A DNA stretch of 64,000 nt, taken from Pisaster brevispinus. Lineage: Eukaryota; Echinodermata; Asteroidea; Forcipulatida; Asteriidae. The notes under the pieces were generated by a model. That model saw nothing but the letters and a program-made list of their open reading frames with translations. It was not told where the DNA came from and did no database searches. The position numbers and the translations under genes are program-made. Positions 10,441 through 25,700 of the stretch are shown in pieces (positions within the stretch are counted from its first letter, which is position 1; the number at the start of each line of letters is the position of its first letter). The stretch covers positions 1,674,001 to 1,738,000 of the forward strand of contig JAMKCF010000030.1 in assembly GCA_023634235.1 (NCBI GenBank). Reading direction: 5' to 3'.

Positions 10441-13400
10441 CTAGTCTATCATGCTGCACCGTCAAATCGCACTTTTATTTTCGGCCCAAAAATTCAAAAT
10501 GGCGACAGGGTACTACCTGTCAATTATTCAAAAAAGTCGACCCCCTGTTACATGCCGATTTTTGGCGATCACTTTTTGCGGGCACCTCCCCCGATGGTGC
10601 TGGTTCGTATTTGAAGACCGCAACGATTTTATTCCATGAATTATTGAGGTTTTTTGGGCAACAAAGATGGCGTCACTTTTTGGTAGAAAGCTCCTAATTG
10701 CCCAGGTTTTGGGATTTGGCCATGTCCCCACACAGAAAAGGTCTTCGGGGAAGTCTGGTCTAGAATGCTGCACCGTCAAATCGCACTTTTATTGTCGACC
10801 CCAAAATTCAAAATGGCGACAGGGTACTACCTGTCAATTATTCAAAAAATTCGACACCCGGTAACATGCCGATTTTTGGCGATCACTTCTTGCGGACACC
10901 TCCGCCGATGGTGCTGGTTCGAATTTGAAGACCGCAACGATTTTATTCCATGAATTATTGAGTTTTTTGGGGCAACAAAGATGGCGTCACTTTTTGGTAC
11001 AAAGCTCCTAATTGCCCAGGTTTTGGGATTTGGCCATGTCCCCACACAGAAAAGGTCTTCAGGGAAGTCTAGTCTAGAATGCTGCACCGACAAATCGCAC
11101 TTTTATTTTCGACCCCAAAATTCAACATGGCGACAGGGTACTACCTGTCAAATATTCCAAAAATTCGACCCCCCGTAACATGCCGATTTTTGTCGATCAC
11201 TTTTTGCGGACACCTCCGTCGATGGTGCTGGTTCGAATTTGAAGACCGCAACGATTTTATTCCATGAATTATTGAGGTTTTTTGGGCAACAAAGATGGCG
11301 TCACTTTGTGGTAGAAAGCTCCTAATTGCCCAGGTTTTGGGATTTGGCCATGTCCCCACACAGAAATGGTCTTCAGGGAAGTCTAGTCTAGAATGCTGCA
11401 CCGTCAAATCGCACTTTTATTTTCGACCCCAAAATTCAACATGGCGACAGGGTACTACCTGTCAATTATTCCAAAAATTCGACCCCCGGTAACACGCCGT
11501 TTTTTGTCGATCACTTTTTGCGGACACCTCCGTCGAAGGTGCTGGTTCGAATTTGAAGACCGCAACGATTTTATTCCATGAATTATTGAGGTTTTTTGGG
11601 CAACAAAGATGGCGTCACTTTTAGGTAGAAAGCTCCTAATTGCCCAGGTTTTGGGATTTTGCCATGTCCCCACACAGAAAAGATCTTCACGGAAGTCTGG
11701 TCTAGAATGCTGCACCGTCAAATCGCACTTTTATTGTCGACACCAAAATTCAAAATGGCGACAGGGTACTACCTGTCAATTATTCCAAAAATTCGACACC
11801 CGGTAACATGCCGATTTTTGGCGATCACTTCTTGCGGACACCTCCGCCGATGGTGCTGGTTCGAATTTGAAGACCGCAACGATTTTATTCCATGAATTAT
11901 TGAGTTTTTTGGGGCAACAAATATGGTGTCACTTTTTGGTAGAAAGCTCCTAATTGCCCAGGTTTTGGGATTTGGCCGTGTCCCCACAAAGAAAAGGTCT
12001 TCAGGGAAGTGTAGTCTAGAATGCTGCACCGTCAAATCGCACTTTTATTTTCGACCCCAAAATTCAACATGGCGACAGGGTACTACCTGTCAATTATACC
12101 AAAAATTCGACCCCCGGTAACACGCCGATTTTTGTCGATCACTTTTTGCGGACACCTCCGTCGATGGTGCTGGTTCGAATTTGAAGACCGCAACGATTTT
12201 ATTCCATGAATTATTGAGGTTTTTTGGGCAACAAAGATGGCGTCACTTTGTGGTAGAAAGCTCCTAATTGCCCAGGTTTTGGGATTTGGCCATGTCCCCA
12301 CACAGAAATGGTCTTCAGGGAAGTCTGGTCTAGAATGCTGCACCGTCAAATCGCACTTTTATTGTCGACCCCAAAATTCAAAATGGCGACAGGGTACTAC
12401 CTGTCAAATATTCCAAAAATTCGACCCCCCGTAACATGCCGATTTTTGGCGATCACTTTTTGCGGACACCTCCGCCGATGGTGCTGGCTCGAATTTGAAG
12501 ACCGCAACGATTTTATTCCATGAATTATTGAGGTTTTTTGGTCAACAAAGATGGCGTCACTTTTTGGTAGAAAGCTCCTAATTGCCCAGGTTTTGGGATT
12601 TTGCCATGTCCCCACACAGAAAAGGTCTTCAGGGAAGTCTGGTCTAGAATGCTGCACCGTCAAATCGCACTTTTATTGTCGACACCAAAATTCAAAATGG
12701 CGACAGGGTACTACCTGTCAATTATTCCAAAAATTCGACACCCGGTAACATGCCGATTTTTGGCGATCACTTCTTGCGGACACCTCCGCCGATGGTGCTG
12801 GTTCGAATTTGAAGACCGCAACGATTTTATTCCATGAATTATTGAGTTTTTTGGGGGCAACAAAGATGGCGTCACTTTTTGGTAGAAAGCTCCTAATTGC
12901 CCAGGTTTTGGGATTTGGCCGTGTCCCCACAAAGAAAAGGTCTTCAGGGAAGTCTAGTCTAGAATGCTGCACCGTCAAATCGCACTTTTATTTTCGACCC
13001 CAAAATTCAACATGGCGACAGGGTACTACCTGTCAATTATTCCAAAAATTCGACCCCCGGTAACACGCCGATTTTTGTCGATCACTTTTTGCGGACACCT
13101 CCGTCGATGGTGCTGGTTCGAATTTGAAGACCGCAACGATTTTATTCCATGAATTATTGAAGTTTTTGGGGCAACAAAGATGGCGTCACTTTTTGGTAGA
13201 AAGCTCCTAATTGCCCAGGTTTTGGGTTTTAGCCATGTCCCCACACAAAAAAGGTCCTCGGGGAAGTCTAGTCTAGAATTCTGCACCGTCAAATCGAACT
13301 TTTTTTTCGACCCCAAAATTCAAAATGGCGACAGGGTACTACCTGTCAATTATTCCAAAAATTCGACCCCCGGTAACATGCCGATTTTTGGCGATCACTT

Positions 13401-16400
13401 TTTGCGGACACCTCCGCCGATGGTGCTGGTTCGAATTTGAAGACCGCAACGATTTTATTCCATGAATTATTGAGTTTTTTGGGGCAACAAAGATGGCGTC
13501 CCTTTTTGGTACAAAGCTCCTAATTGCCCAGGTTTTGGGATTTGGCCATGTCCCCACACAGAAAAGGTCTTCAGGAAAGTCTAGTCTAGAATGCTGCACC
13601 GTCAAATCGCACTTTTATTTTCGACCCCAAAATTCAAAATGGCGACAGGGTACTACCTGTCAAATATTCCAAAAATTCGACCCCCCGTAACATGCCGATT
13701 TTTGGCGATCTCTTTTTGCGGACACCTCCGCCGATGGTGCTGGCTCGAATTTGAAGACCGCAACGATTTTATTCCATGAATTATTGAGGTTTTTTGGGCA
13801 ACAAAGATGTCGTCACTTTTTGGTACAAAGCTCCTAATTGCCCAGGTTTTGAGATTTTGCCATGTCCCCACACAGAAAAGGTCTTCAGGGAAGTCTGGTC
13901 TAGAATGCTGCACCGTCAAATCGCACTTTTATTGTCGACACCAAAATTCAAAATGGCGACAGGGTACTACCTGTCAATTATTCCAAAAATTCGACACCCG
14001 GTAACATGCCGATTTTTGGCGATCACTTCTTGCGGACACCTCCGCCGATGGTGCTGGATCGAATTTGAAGAGCGCAACGATTTTATTCCATGAATTATTG
14101 AGTTTTTGGGGGCAACAAAGATGGCGTCACTTTTTGGTAGAAAGCTCCTAATTGCCCAGGTTTTGGGATTTGGCCGTGTCCCCACAAAGAAAAGGTCTTC
14201 AGGGAAGTCTAGTCTAGAATGCTGCACCGTCAAATCGCACTTATATTTTCGACCCCAAAATTCAACATGGCGACAGGGTACTACCTGTCAATTATTCCAA
14301 AAATTCGACCCCCGGTAACACGCCGATTTTTGTCGATCACTTTTTGCGGACACCTCCGTCGATGGTGCTGGTTCGAATTTGAAGACCGCACCGATTTTAT
14401 TCCATGAATTATTGAAGTTTTTGGGGTAACAAAGATGGCGTCACTTTTTGGTAGAAAGCTCCTAAATGCCCAGGTTTTGGGATTTGGCCATGTCCCCACA
14501 CAAAAAAGGTCCTCGGGGAAGTCTAGTCTAGAATTCTGCACCGTCAAATCGAACTTTTTTTTTCGACCCCAAAATTCAAAATGGCGACAGGGTACTACCT
14601 GTCAATTATTCCAAAAATTTCGACCCCCGGTAACATGCCGATTTTTGGCGATCACTTTTTGCGGACACCTCCGTCGATGGTGCTGGTTCGAATTTGAAGA
14701 CCGCAACTATTTTATTCCATGAATTATTGAGTTTTTTGGGGCAACAAAGATGGCGTCCCTTTTTGGTAGAAAGCTCCTAATTGCCCAGGTTTTGGGATTT
14801 GGCCATGTCCCCACACAGAAAAGGTCTTCAGGAAAGTCTAGTCTAGAATGCTGCACCGTCAAATCGCACTTTTATTTTCGACCCCAAAATTCAAAATGGC
14901 GACAGGGTACTACCTGTCAACTATTTAAAAAGTTCGACCCCTGGTAACATGCCAATTTTTGGCGATCACTTTTTGCGGACTCCTCCGCCGATGGTGCTGG
15001 ATCGAATTTGAAGAGCGCAACGATTTTATTCCATGAATTATTGAGGTTTTTTGGGCAACAAAGATGGCGTCACTTTTTGGTAGAAAGCTCCTAATTGCCC
15101 AGGTTTTGGGATTTGGCCATGTCCCCACACAGAAAAGGTCTTCGGGGAAGTCTGGTCTAGAATGCTGCACCGTCAAATCGCACTTTTATTGTCGACCCCA
15201 AAATTCAAAATGGCGACAGGGTACTACCTGTCAATTATTCAAAAAATTCGACCCCCGGTAACATGCCGATTTTTGGCGATCACTTCTTGCGGACACCTCC
15301 GCCGATGGTGCTGGTTAGAATTTGAAGACCGCAACGATTTTATTCCATGAATTATTGAGTTTTTTGGGGCAACAAAGATGGCGTCACTTTTTGGTACAAA
15401 GCTCCTAATTGCCCAGGTTTTGGGATTTGGCCATGTCCCCACACAGAAAAGGTCTTCAGGGAAGTCTAGTCTAGAATGCTGCACCGTCAAATCGCACTTT
15501 TATTTTCTACCCCAAAATTCAAAATGGCGACAGGGTACTACCTGTTAATTATTCCAAAAATTCGACCCCCGGTAACATGCCGATTTTTTGCGATCACTTT
15601 TTGCGGACACCTCCGCCGATGGTGCTGGTTCGAATTTGAAGACCGCAACGATTTTATTCCATGAATTATTGAGTTTTTTGGGGCAACAAAGATGGCGTCC
15701 CTTTTTGGTACAAAGCTCCTAATTGCCCAGGTTTTGGGATTTGGCCATGTCCCCACACAGAAAAGGTCTTCAGGAAAGTCTAGTCTAGAATGCTGCACCG
15801 TCAAATCGCACTTTTATTTTCGACCCCAAAATTCAAAATGGCGACAGGGTACTACCTGTCAACTATTTAAAAAGTTCGACCCCTGGTAACATGCCGATTT
15901 TTGGCGATCACTTTTTGCGGACTCCTCCGCCGATGGTGCTGGATCGAATTTGAAGAGCGCAACGATTTTATTCCATGAATTATTGAGGTTTTTTGGGCAA
16001 CAAAGATGGCGTCACTTTTTGGTAGAAAGCTCCTAATTGCCCAGGTTTTGGGATTTGGCCATGTCCCCACACAGAAAAGGTCTTCGGGGAAGTCTGGTCT
16101 AGAATGCTGCACCGTCAAATCGCACTTTTATTGTCGACCCCAAAATTCAAAATGGCGACAGGGTACTACCTGTCAATTATTCAAAAAATTCGACCCCCGG
16201 TAACATGCCGATTTTTGGCGATCACTTCTTGCGGACACCTCCGCCGATGGTGCTGGTTAGAATTTGAAGACCGCAACGATTTTATTCCATGAATTATTGA
16301 GGTTTTTTGGGCAACAAAGATGGCGTCACTTTTTGGTAGAAAGCTCCTAATTGCCAAGGTTTTGGGTTTTGGCCATGTCCCCACACAGAAAAGGTCTTCA

Positions 16401-16740
16401 GGGAAGTCTAGTCTAGAATGCTGCACCGTCAAATCGCACTTTTATTTTCGACCCCAAAATTCAAAATGGCGACAGGGTACTACCTGTCAATTATTCCAAA
16501 AATTCGACCTCCGGTAACATGCCGATTTTTGGCGATCATTTTTTGCGGACACCTCCGCCGATGGTGCTGGTTCGAATTTGAAGACCGCAACGATTTTATT
16601 CCATGAATTATTGAGGTTTTTTGGGCAACAAAGATGGCGTCACTTTTTGGTAGAAAGCTCCTAATTGCCCAGGTTTTGGGTTTTGGCCATGTCCTCACAC
16701 AGAAAAGGTCTTCAGGGAAGTCTAGTCTAGAATGCTGCAC
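10441..16740 (+). repeat. 314-bp satellite, subregion A (three- and four-monomer higher-order units)
   Basis: Variant words recur at multiples of the monomer. GGGATTTTGCCATG near 11654, 12596 and GAGATTTTGCCATG near 13853 are spaced about 942 and 1257 bp. GGCCGTGTCCCCACAAAG also recurs at 942 and 1257 bp. The block at about 14740-15680 is repeated 942 bp later, including the private CTATTTAAAAAGTTCG variant. This region also carries TTATTGTCGAC and TTCAACATGG variants that are rare further right. Confidence 0.8.
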
Positions 16741-19700
16741 CGTCAAATCGCACTTTTATTTTCAACGCCAAAATTCAAAATGGCGACAATACTACCTGCC
16801 AATTATTCCAAAAATTCGACCCCCGGTAACATGCCGATTTTTGGCAATCACTTTTTGCGGACAGCTCCGCCGATGGTGCTGGTTCGAATTTGAAGACCGC
16901 AACGATTTTATTCCATGAATTATTGAGGTTTTTTTGGCAACAAAGATGGCGTCGCTTTTTGGTAAAAAAATCCTAATTGCCCAGGTTTTGTGTTTTGGCC
17001 ATGTCCCCACACAGAAAAGGTCTTCAGGGAAGTCTAGGCTAGAATGCTGCACCGTCAAATCGCACTTTTATTTTCAACGCCAAAATTCAAAATGGCGACA
17101 GGGTACTACCTGTCAATTATTCCAAAAATTCGACCCCCGGTAACATGCCGATTTTTGGCGATCACTTTTTGCGGACACCTCCACCGATGGTGCTGGTTCG
17201 AATTTGAAGACCGCAACGATTTTATTCCATGAATTATTGAGGTTTTTTGGGCAACAAAGATGGCGTCACTTTTTGGTAGAAAGCTCCTAATTGCCCAGGT
17301 TTTGGGTTTTGGCCATGTCCCCACACAAAAAAGGTCTTCAGGGAAGTCTAGTCTAGAATGCTGCACCGTCAAATCGCACTTTTATTTTCAACCCCAAAAT
17401 TCAAAATGGCGACAGGGTACTACCTGTCAATTATTCCAAAAATTCGACCCCCGGTAACATGCCGATTTTTGGCGATCACTTTTTGCGGAGACCTCCGCCG
17501 ATGGTGCTTGTTCGAATTTGAAGACCGCAACGATTTTATTCCATGAATTATTGAGGTTTTTGGGGCAACAAAGATGGCGTCACTTTTTGGTAGAAAGCTC
17601 CTAATTGCCCAGGTTTTGGGTTTTGGGCATGTCCCCACACAGAAAAGGTCTTCAGGGAAGTCTAGTCTAGAATGCTGCACCGTCAAATCGCACTTTTATT
17701 TTCAACCCCAAAATTCAAAATGGCGACAGGGTACTACCTGTCAATTATTCAAAAAATTCGACCCCCGGTAACATGCCTTTTTTTGGCGATCACTTTTTGC
17801 GGACACCTCCGCCGATGGTGCTGGTTCGAATTTGAAGACCGCAACGATTTTATTCCATGAATTATTGAGGTTTTTGGGGCAACAAAGATGGCGTCACTTT
17901 TTGGTAGAAAGCTCCTAATTGCCCAGGTTTTGGGATTTGGCCATGTCCCCACACAGAAAAGGTCTTCAGGGAATTCTAGTCTAGAATGCTGCACCGTCAA
18001 ATCGCACTTTTATTTTCGACCCCAAAATTCAAAATGGCGATAGGGTCAATTATTCCAAAAATTCGACCCCCGGTAACATGCCGATTTTTGGCGATCACTT
18101 TTTGCGGACACCTCTGCCGATGGTGCTGGTTCGAATTTGAAGACCGCAACGATTTTATTTCATGAATTATTGAGGATTTTGGGGCAACAAAGATGGCGTT
18201 ACTTTTCGGAAGAAAGCTCCTAATTGCCCAGGTTTTGGGATTTGGCCATGTCCCCACACAGAAAAGGTCTTCAGGGAAGTCTAGTCTATAATGCTGCACC
18301 GTCAAATCGCACTTTTATTTTCGATCCAAAATTCAAAATGGCGACAGGGTACTACCTGTCAATTATTCCAAAAATTCGACCCCCGGTAACATGCCGATTT
18401 ATGGCGATCACTTTTTGCGGACACCTCCGCCGATGGACCTGGTTCGAATTTGAAGACCGCAACGATTTTATTCCATGAATTATTGAGGTTTTTTGTGCAA
18501 CAAAGATGGCGTCACTTTTTGGTAGAAAGTTCCTAATTGCCCAGGTTTTGGGATTTGGCCATGTCCCCACACAGAAAAGGTCTTCAGGGAAGTCTAGTCT
18601 AGAATGCTGCACCGTCAAATCGCACTTTTATTTTCGACCCCAAAGTTTAAAATGGCGACAGGGTACTCAAGTCAATTATTCAAAAAATTCGTCACCCGGT
18701 GACATGCCGATTTTTTGGCGATCACTTTTTGCGGACACCTCCGCCGATGGTGCTGGTTCGAATTTGAAGACCGCAACGATTTTATTTCATGAATTATTGA
18801 GGATTTTGGGGCAACAAAGATGGCGTTACTTTTCGGAAGAAAGCTCCTAGTTGCCCAGGTTTTGGGATTTGGCCTTGTCCCCACACAGAAAAGGTCTTCA
18901 GGGAATTCTAGTCTAGAATGCTGCACCGTCAAATCGCACTTTTATTTTCGACCCCAAAATTCAAAATGGCGATAGGGTCAATTATTCCAAAAATTCGACC
19001 CCCGGTAACATGCCGCTTTTTGGCGATCACTTTTTGCGGACACCTCTGCCGATGGTGCTGGTTCGAATTTGAAGACCGCAACGATTTTATTTCATGAATT
19101 ATTGAGGATTTTTGGGCAACAAAGATGGCGTTACTTTTCGGAAGAAAGCTCCTAATTGCCCAGGTTTTGGGATTTGGCCATGTCCCCACACAGAAAAGGT
19201 CTTAAGGGAAGTCTAGTCTATAATGCTGCACCGTCAAATCGCACTTTTATTTTCGATCCAAAATTCAAAATGGCGACAGGGTACTACCTGTCAATAATTC
19301 CAAAAATTCGACCCCCCGTAACATGCCGACTTTTGGCGATCACTTTTTGCGGACACCTCCGCCGATGGTGCTGGTTCGAATTTGAAGACCGCAACGATTT
19401 TATTCCATGAATTATTGAGGTTTTTTGGGCAACAAAGATGGCGTCACCTGTTTGGTAGAAAGCTCCTAATTTCACAGCTTTTGGGATTTGGCCATGTCCC
19501 CACACAGAAAAGGTCTTCAGGGAAGTCTAGTCTAGAATGCTGCACCGTCAAATCGCACTTTTATTTTCAACACAAAAATTCAAAATGGCGACAGGTTACT
19601 ACCTGTCAATTATTCCAAAATTTCGACCCCGGTAACATGCCGATTTTTGGCGATCACTTTTTGAGGACACCTCCGCCAATCATGCTGGTTCGAATTTGAA

Positions 19701-22700
19701 GACCGCAACGATTTTATTCCATGAATTATTGAGGTTTTTTGGGCAACAAAGATGGCGTCACTTTTTGGTAGAAAGCTCCTAATTGCCCAGGTTTCTGGAT
19801 TTGGCCATGTCCCCACTCAGAAAAGGTCTTCAGGGAAGTCTAGTCTAGAATGCTGCACCGTCAAATCGCACTTTTATTTTCGACCCCAAATTCAAAATGG
19901 CGACAGGGTACTACCTGTCAATTATTCCAAAATTCGACCTCCGGTAACATGCCGATTTTTGGCGATCACTTTTTGCGGACACCTCCGCCGATGGTGCTGG
20001 TTCGAATTTGAAGACCGCAACGATTTTATTCCATGAATTATTGAGGTTTTTTGGGCAACAAAGATGGCGTCACTTTTTGGTAGAAAGCTCCTAATTGCCC
20101 AGGTTTTGGGTTTTGGCCATGTCCCCACACAGAAAAGGTCTTCAGGGAAGTCTAGTCTAGAATGCTGCACCGTCAAATCGCACTTTTATTTTCAACCCCA
20201 AAATTCAAAATGGCGACATGGTACTACCTGTCAATTATTCCAAAAATTCGTACCCCGGTAACATGCCGATTTTTGGCGATCACTTTTTGCGGACACCTCC
20301 GCCGATGGTGCTGGTTCGAATTTGAAGACCGCAACGATTTTATTCCATGAATTATTGAGGTTTTTTGGGCAACAAAGATGGCGTCACTTTTTGGTAGAAA
20401 GCTCCTAATTGCCCAGGTTTTGGGTTTTGGCCATGTCCCCACTCAGAAAAGGTCTTCAGGGAAGTCTAGTCTAGAATGCTGCACCGTCAAATCGCACTTT
20501 TATTTTCAACCCCAAAATTCAAAATGGCGACAGGGTACTACCTGTCAATTTTTCCAAAATTCGACCCCCGGTAACATGCTGGTTTTTGGCGATCACTTTT
20601 TGCGGACACCTCCGCCGATGGTGCTGGTTCGAATTTGAAGACCGCAACGATTTTATTCCATGAATTATTGAGGTTTTTTGGGCAACAAAGATGGCGTCAC
20701 TTTTTGTTAGAAAGCTCCTAATTGCCCAGGTTTTGGGTTTTGGCCATGTCCCCACACAGAAAAGGTCTTCAGGGAAGTCTAGTCTAGAATGCTGCACCGT
20801 CAAATCGCACTTTTATTTTCAACCCCAAAATTCAAAATGGCGACAGGGTACTACCTGTCAATTATTCCAAAAATTCGTACCCCGGTAACATGCCGATTTT
20901 TGGCGATCACTTTTTGCGGACACCTCCGCCGATGGTGCTGGTTCGAATTTGAAGACCGCAACGATTTTATTCCATGAATTATTGAGGTTTTTTGGGCAAC
21001 AGAAATGGCCTCACTTTTTGGTAGAAAGCTCCTAATTGCCCAGGTTTCTGGATTTGGCCATGTCCCCACTCAGAAAAGGTCTTCAGGGAAGTCTAGTCTA
21101 GAATGCTGCACCGTCAAATCGCACTTTTATTTTCAACCCCAAAATTCAAAATGGCGACAGGGTACTACCTGTCAATTTTTCCAAAATTCGACCACCGGTA
21201 ACATGCCGATTTTTGGCGATCACTTTTTGCGGACACCTCCGCCGATGGTGCTGGTTCGAATATGAAGACCGCAACGATTTTATTCCATGAATTATTGAGG
21301 TTTTTTTGGGCAACAAAGATGGCGTCACTTTTTGGTAGAAAGCTCCTAATTGCCCAGGTTTTGGGTTTTGGCCATGTCCCCACACAGAAAAGGTCTTCAG
21401 GGAAGTCTAGTCTAGAATGCTGCACCGTCAAATCGCACTTTTATTTTCAACCCCAAAATTCAAAATGGCGACAGGGTACTACCTGTCAATTATTCCAAAA
21501 ATTCGACCCCCGGTAACATGCTGATTTTTGGCGATCACTTTTTGCGGACACCTCCGCCGATGTTGCTGGTTCGAATTTGAAGACCGCAACGATTTTATTC
21601 CATGAATTATTGAGGTTTTTTGGGCAACAAAGATGGCGACACTTTTTGGTTGAAAGCTCCTAATTGCCCAGGTTTTGGGATTTGGCCTTGTCCCCACACA
21701 GAAAAGGTCTTCAGGGAAGTCTAGTCTAGAATGCTACACCGTCAAATCGCACTTTTATTTTCAACCCAAAAATTCAAAATGGCGACAGGGTACTACCTGT
21801 CAATTATTCCAAAATTTCGACCCCCGGTAACATGCTGATTTTTGGCGATCACTTTTTGCGGACACCTCCGCCGATGGTGCTGGTTCGAATTTGAAGACCG
21901 CAACGATTTTATTCCATGAATTATTGAGGTTTTTTGGGCAACAAAGATGGCGTCACTTTTTGGTAGAAAGCTCCTAATTGCCCAGGTTTTGGGATTTGGC
22001 CTTGTCCCCACACAGAAAAGGTCTTCAGGGAAGTCTAGTCTAGAATGCTACACCGTCAAATCGCACTTTTATTTTCAACCCAAAAATTCAAAATGGCGAC
22101 AGGGTACTACCTGTCAATTATTCCAAAATTTCGACCCCCGGTAACATGCTGATTTTTGGCGATCACTTTTTGCGGACACCTCCGCCAATGATGCTGGTTC
22201 GAATTTGAAGACCGCAACGATTTTATTCCATGAATTATTGAGGATTTTTGGGCAACAAAGATGGCGTCACTTTTTGGTAGAAAGCTCCTAATTGCCCAGG
22301 TTTCTGGATTTGGCCATGTCCCCACTCAGAAAAGGTCTTCAGGGAAGTCTAGTCTAGAATGCTGCACCGTCAAATCGCACTTTTATTTTCAACCCCAAAA
22401 TTCAAAATGGCGACAGGGTACTACCTGTCAATTATTCCAAAAATTCGACCCCCGGTAACATGCCGATTTTTGGCGATCACTTTTTGCGGACACCGCCGCC
22501 GATGGTGCTGGTTCGAATTTGAAGACCGCAACGATTTTATTCCATGAATTATTGAGGTTTTTTTGGCAACAAAGATGGCCTCACTTTTTGGTAGAAAGCT
22601 CCTAATTGCCCAGGTTTTGGGATTTGGCCATGTCCCCACACAGAAAAGGTCTTCAGGGAAGTCTAGTCTAGAATGCTGCACCTTCAAATCGCACTTTTAT

Positions 22701-25700
22701 TTTCGACCCCAAAATTCAAAACAGGGACAGGGTACTACCTGTCATTTATTCCAAAAATTCGACCCCCAGTATCATGCCGATTTTTGGCGATCACTTTTTG
22801 CGGACACCGCCGCCGATGGTGCTGGTTCGAATTTGAAGACCGCAACGATTTTATTCCATGAATTATTGAGGTTTTTTGGGCAACAAAGATGGCGTCACTT
22901 TTTGGTAAAAAGCTCCTAATGGCCCAGGTTTGGGATTTGGCCATGTCCCCACACAGAAAAGGTCTTGTGGGATGTCTAGTCTAGAATGCTGCACCGTCAA
23001 ATCGCACTTTTATTTTCAACACAAAAATTCAAAATGGCGACAGGGTACTACCTGTCAATTATTCCAATATTTCGACCCCGGTAACATGCCGATTTTTGGC
23101 GATCACTTTTTGAGGACACCTCCGCCAATCATGCTGGTTCGAATTTGAAGACCGCAACGATTTTATTCCATGAATTATTGAGGTTTTTTGGGCAACAAAG
23201 ATGGCGTCACTTTTTGGTAGAAAGCTCCTAATTGCCCAGGTTTCTGGATTTGGCCATGTCCCCACTCAGAAAAGGTCTTCAGGGAAGTCTAGTCTAGAAT
23301 GCTGCACCGTCAAATCGCACTTTTATTTTCGACCCCAAATTCAAAATGGCGACAGGGTACTACCTGTCAATTATTCCAAAATTCGACCTCCGGTAACATG
23401 CCGATTTTTGGCGATCACTTTTTGCGGACACCTCCGCCGATGGTGCTGGTTCGAATTTGTAGACCGCAACGATTTTATTCCATGAATTATTGAGGTTTTT
23501 TGGGCAACAAAGATGGCGTCACTTTTTGGTAGAAAGCTCCTAATTGCCCAGGTTTTGGGTTTTGGCCATGTCCCCACACAGAAAAGGTCTTCAGGGAAGT
23601 CTAGTCTAGAATGCTGCACCGTCAAATCGCACTTTTATTTTCAACCCCAAAATTCAAAATGGCGACAGGGTACTACCTGTCAATTATTCCAAAAATTCGT
23701 ACCCCGGTAACATGCCGATTTTTGGCGATCACTTTTTGCGGACACCTCCGCCGATGGTGCTGGTTCGAATTTGAAGACCGCAACGATTTTATTCCATGAA
23801 TTATTGAGGTTTTTTGGGCAACAAAGATGGCGTCACTTTTTGGTAGAAAGCTCCTAATTGCCCAGGTTTCTGGATTTGGCCATGTCCCCACTCAGAAAAG
23901 GTCTTCAGGGAAGTCTAGTCTAGAATGCTGCACCGTCAAATCGCACTTTTATTTTCAACCCCAAAATTCAAAATGGCGACAGGGTACTACCTGTCAATTT
24001 TTCCAAAATTCGACCCCCGGTAACATGCTGATTTTTGGCGATCACTTTTTGCGGACACCTCCGCCGATGGTGCTGGTTCGAATTTGAAGACCGCAACGAT
24101 TTTATTCCATGAATTATTGAGGTTTTTTGGGCAACAAAGATGGCGTCACTTTTTGTTAGAAAGCTCCTAATTGCCCAGGTTTTGGGTTTTGGCCATGTCC
24201 CCACACAGAAAAGGTCTTCAGGGAAGTCTAGTCTAGAATGCTGCACCGTCAAATCGCACATTTATATTTTCAACCCCAAAATTCAAAATGGCGACAGGGT
24301 ACTACCTGTCAATTATTCCAAAATTCGACCTCCGGTAACATGCCGATTTTTGGCGATCACTTTTTGCGGACACCTCCGCCGATGGTGCTGGTTCGAATTT
24401 GTAGACCGCAACGATTTTATTCCATGAATTATTGAGGTTTTTTGGGCAACAAAGATGGCGTCACTTTTTGGTAGAAAGCTCCTAATTGCCCAGGTTTTGG
24501 GTTTTGGCCATGTCCCCACACAGAAAAGGTCTTCAGGGAAGTCTAGTCTAGAATGCTGCACCGTCAAATCGCACTTTTATTTTCAACCCCAAAATTCAAA
24601 ATGGCGACAGGGTACTACCTGTCAATTATTCCAAAAATTCGTACCCCGGTAACATGCCGATTTTTGGCGATCACTTTTTGCGGACACCTCCGCCGATGGT
24701 GCTGGTTCGAATTTGAAGACCGCAACGATTTTATTCCATGAATTATTGAGGTTTTTTGGGCAACAAAGATGGCGTCACTTTTTGGTAGAAAGCTCCTAAT
24801 TGCCCAGGTTTCTGGATTTGGCCATGTCCCCACTCAGAAAAGGTCTTCAGGGAAGTCTAGTCTAGAATGCTGCACCGTCAAATCGCACTTTTATTTTCAA
24901 CCCCAAAATTCAAAATGGCGACAGGGTACTACCTGTCAATTTTTCCAAAATTCGACCCCCGGTAACATGCTGATTTTTGGCGATCACTTTTTGCGGACAC
25001 CTCCGCCGATGGTGCTGGTTCGAATTTGAAGACCGCAACGATTTTATTCCATGAATTATTGAGGTTTTTTGGGCAACAAAGATGGCGTCACTTTTTGTTA
25101 GAAAGCTCCTAATTGCCCAGGTTTTGGGTTTTGGCCATGTCCCCACACAGAAAAGGTCTTCAGGGAAGTCTAGTCTAGAATGCTGCACCGTCAAATCGCA
25201 CATTTATATTTTCAACCCCAAAATTAAAAATGGCGACAGGGTACTACCTGTCAATTATTCCAAAAATTCGTACCCCGGTAACATGCCGATTTTTGGCGAT
25301 CACTTTTTGCGGACACCTCCGCCGATGGTGCTGGTTCGAATTTGAAGACCGCAACGATTTTATTCCATGAATTATTGAGGTTTTTTGGGCAACAAAGATG
25401 GCGTCACTTTTTGGTAGAAAGCTCCTAATTGCCCAGGTTTCTGGATTTGGCCATGTCCCCACTCAGAAAAGGTCTTCAGGGAAGTCTAGTCTAGAATGCT
25501 GCACCGTCAAATCGCACTTTTATTTTCAACCCCAAAATTCAAAATGGCGACAGGGTACTACCTGTCAATTTTTCCAAAATTCGACCCCCGGTAACATGCT
25601 GATTTTTGGCGATCACTTTTTGCGGACACCTCCGCCGATGGTGCTGGTTCGAATTTGAAGACCGCAACGATTTTATTCCATGAATTATTGAGGTTTTTTG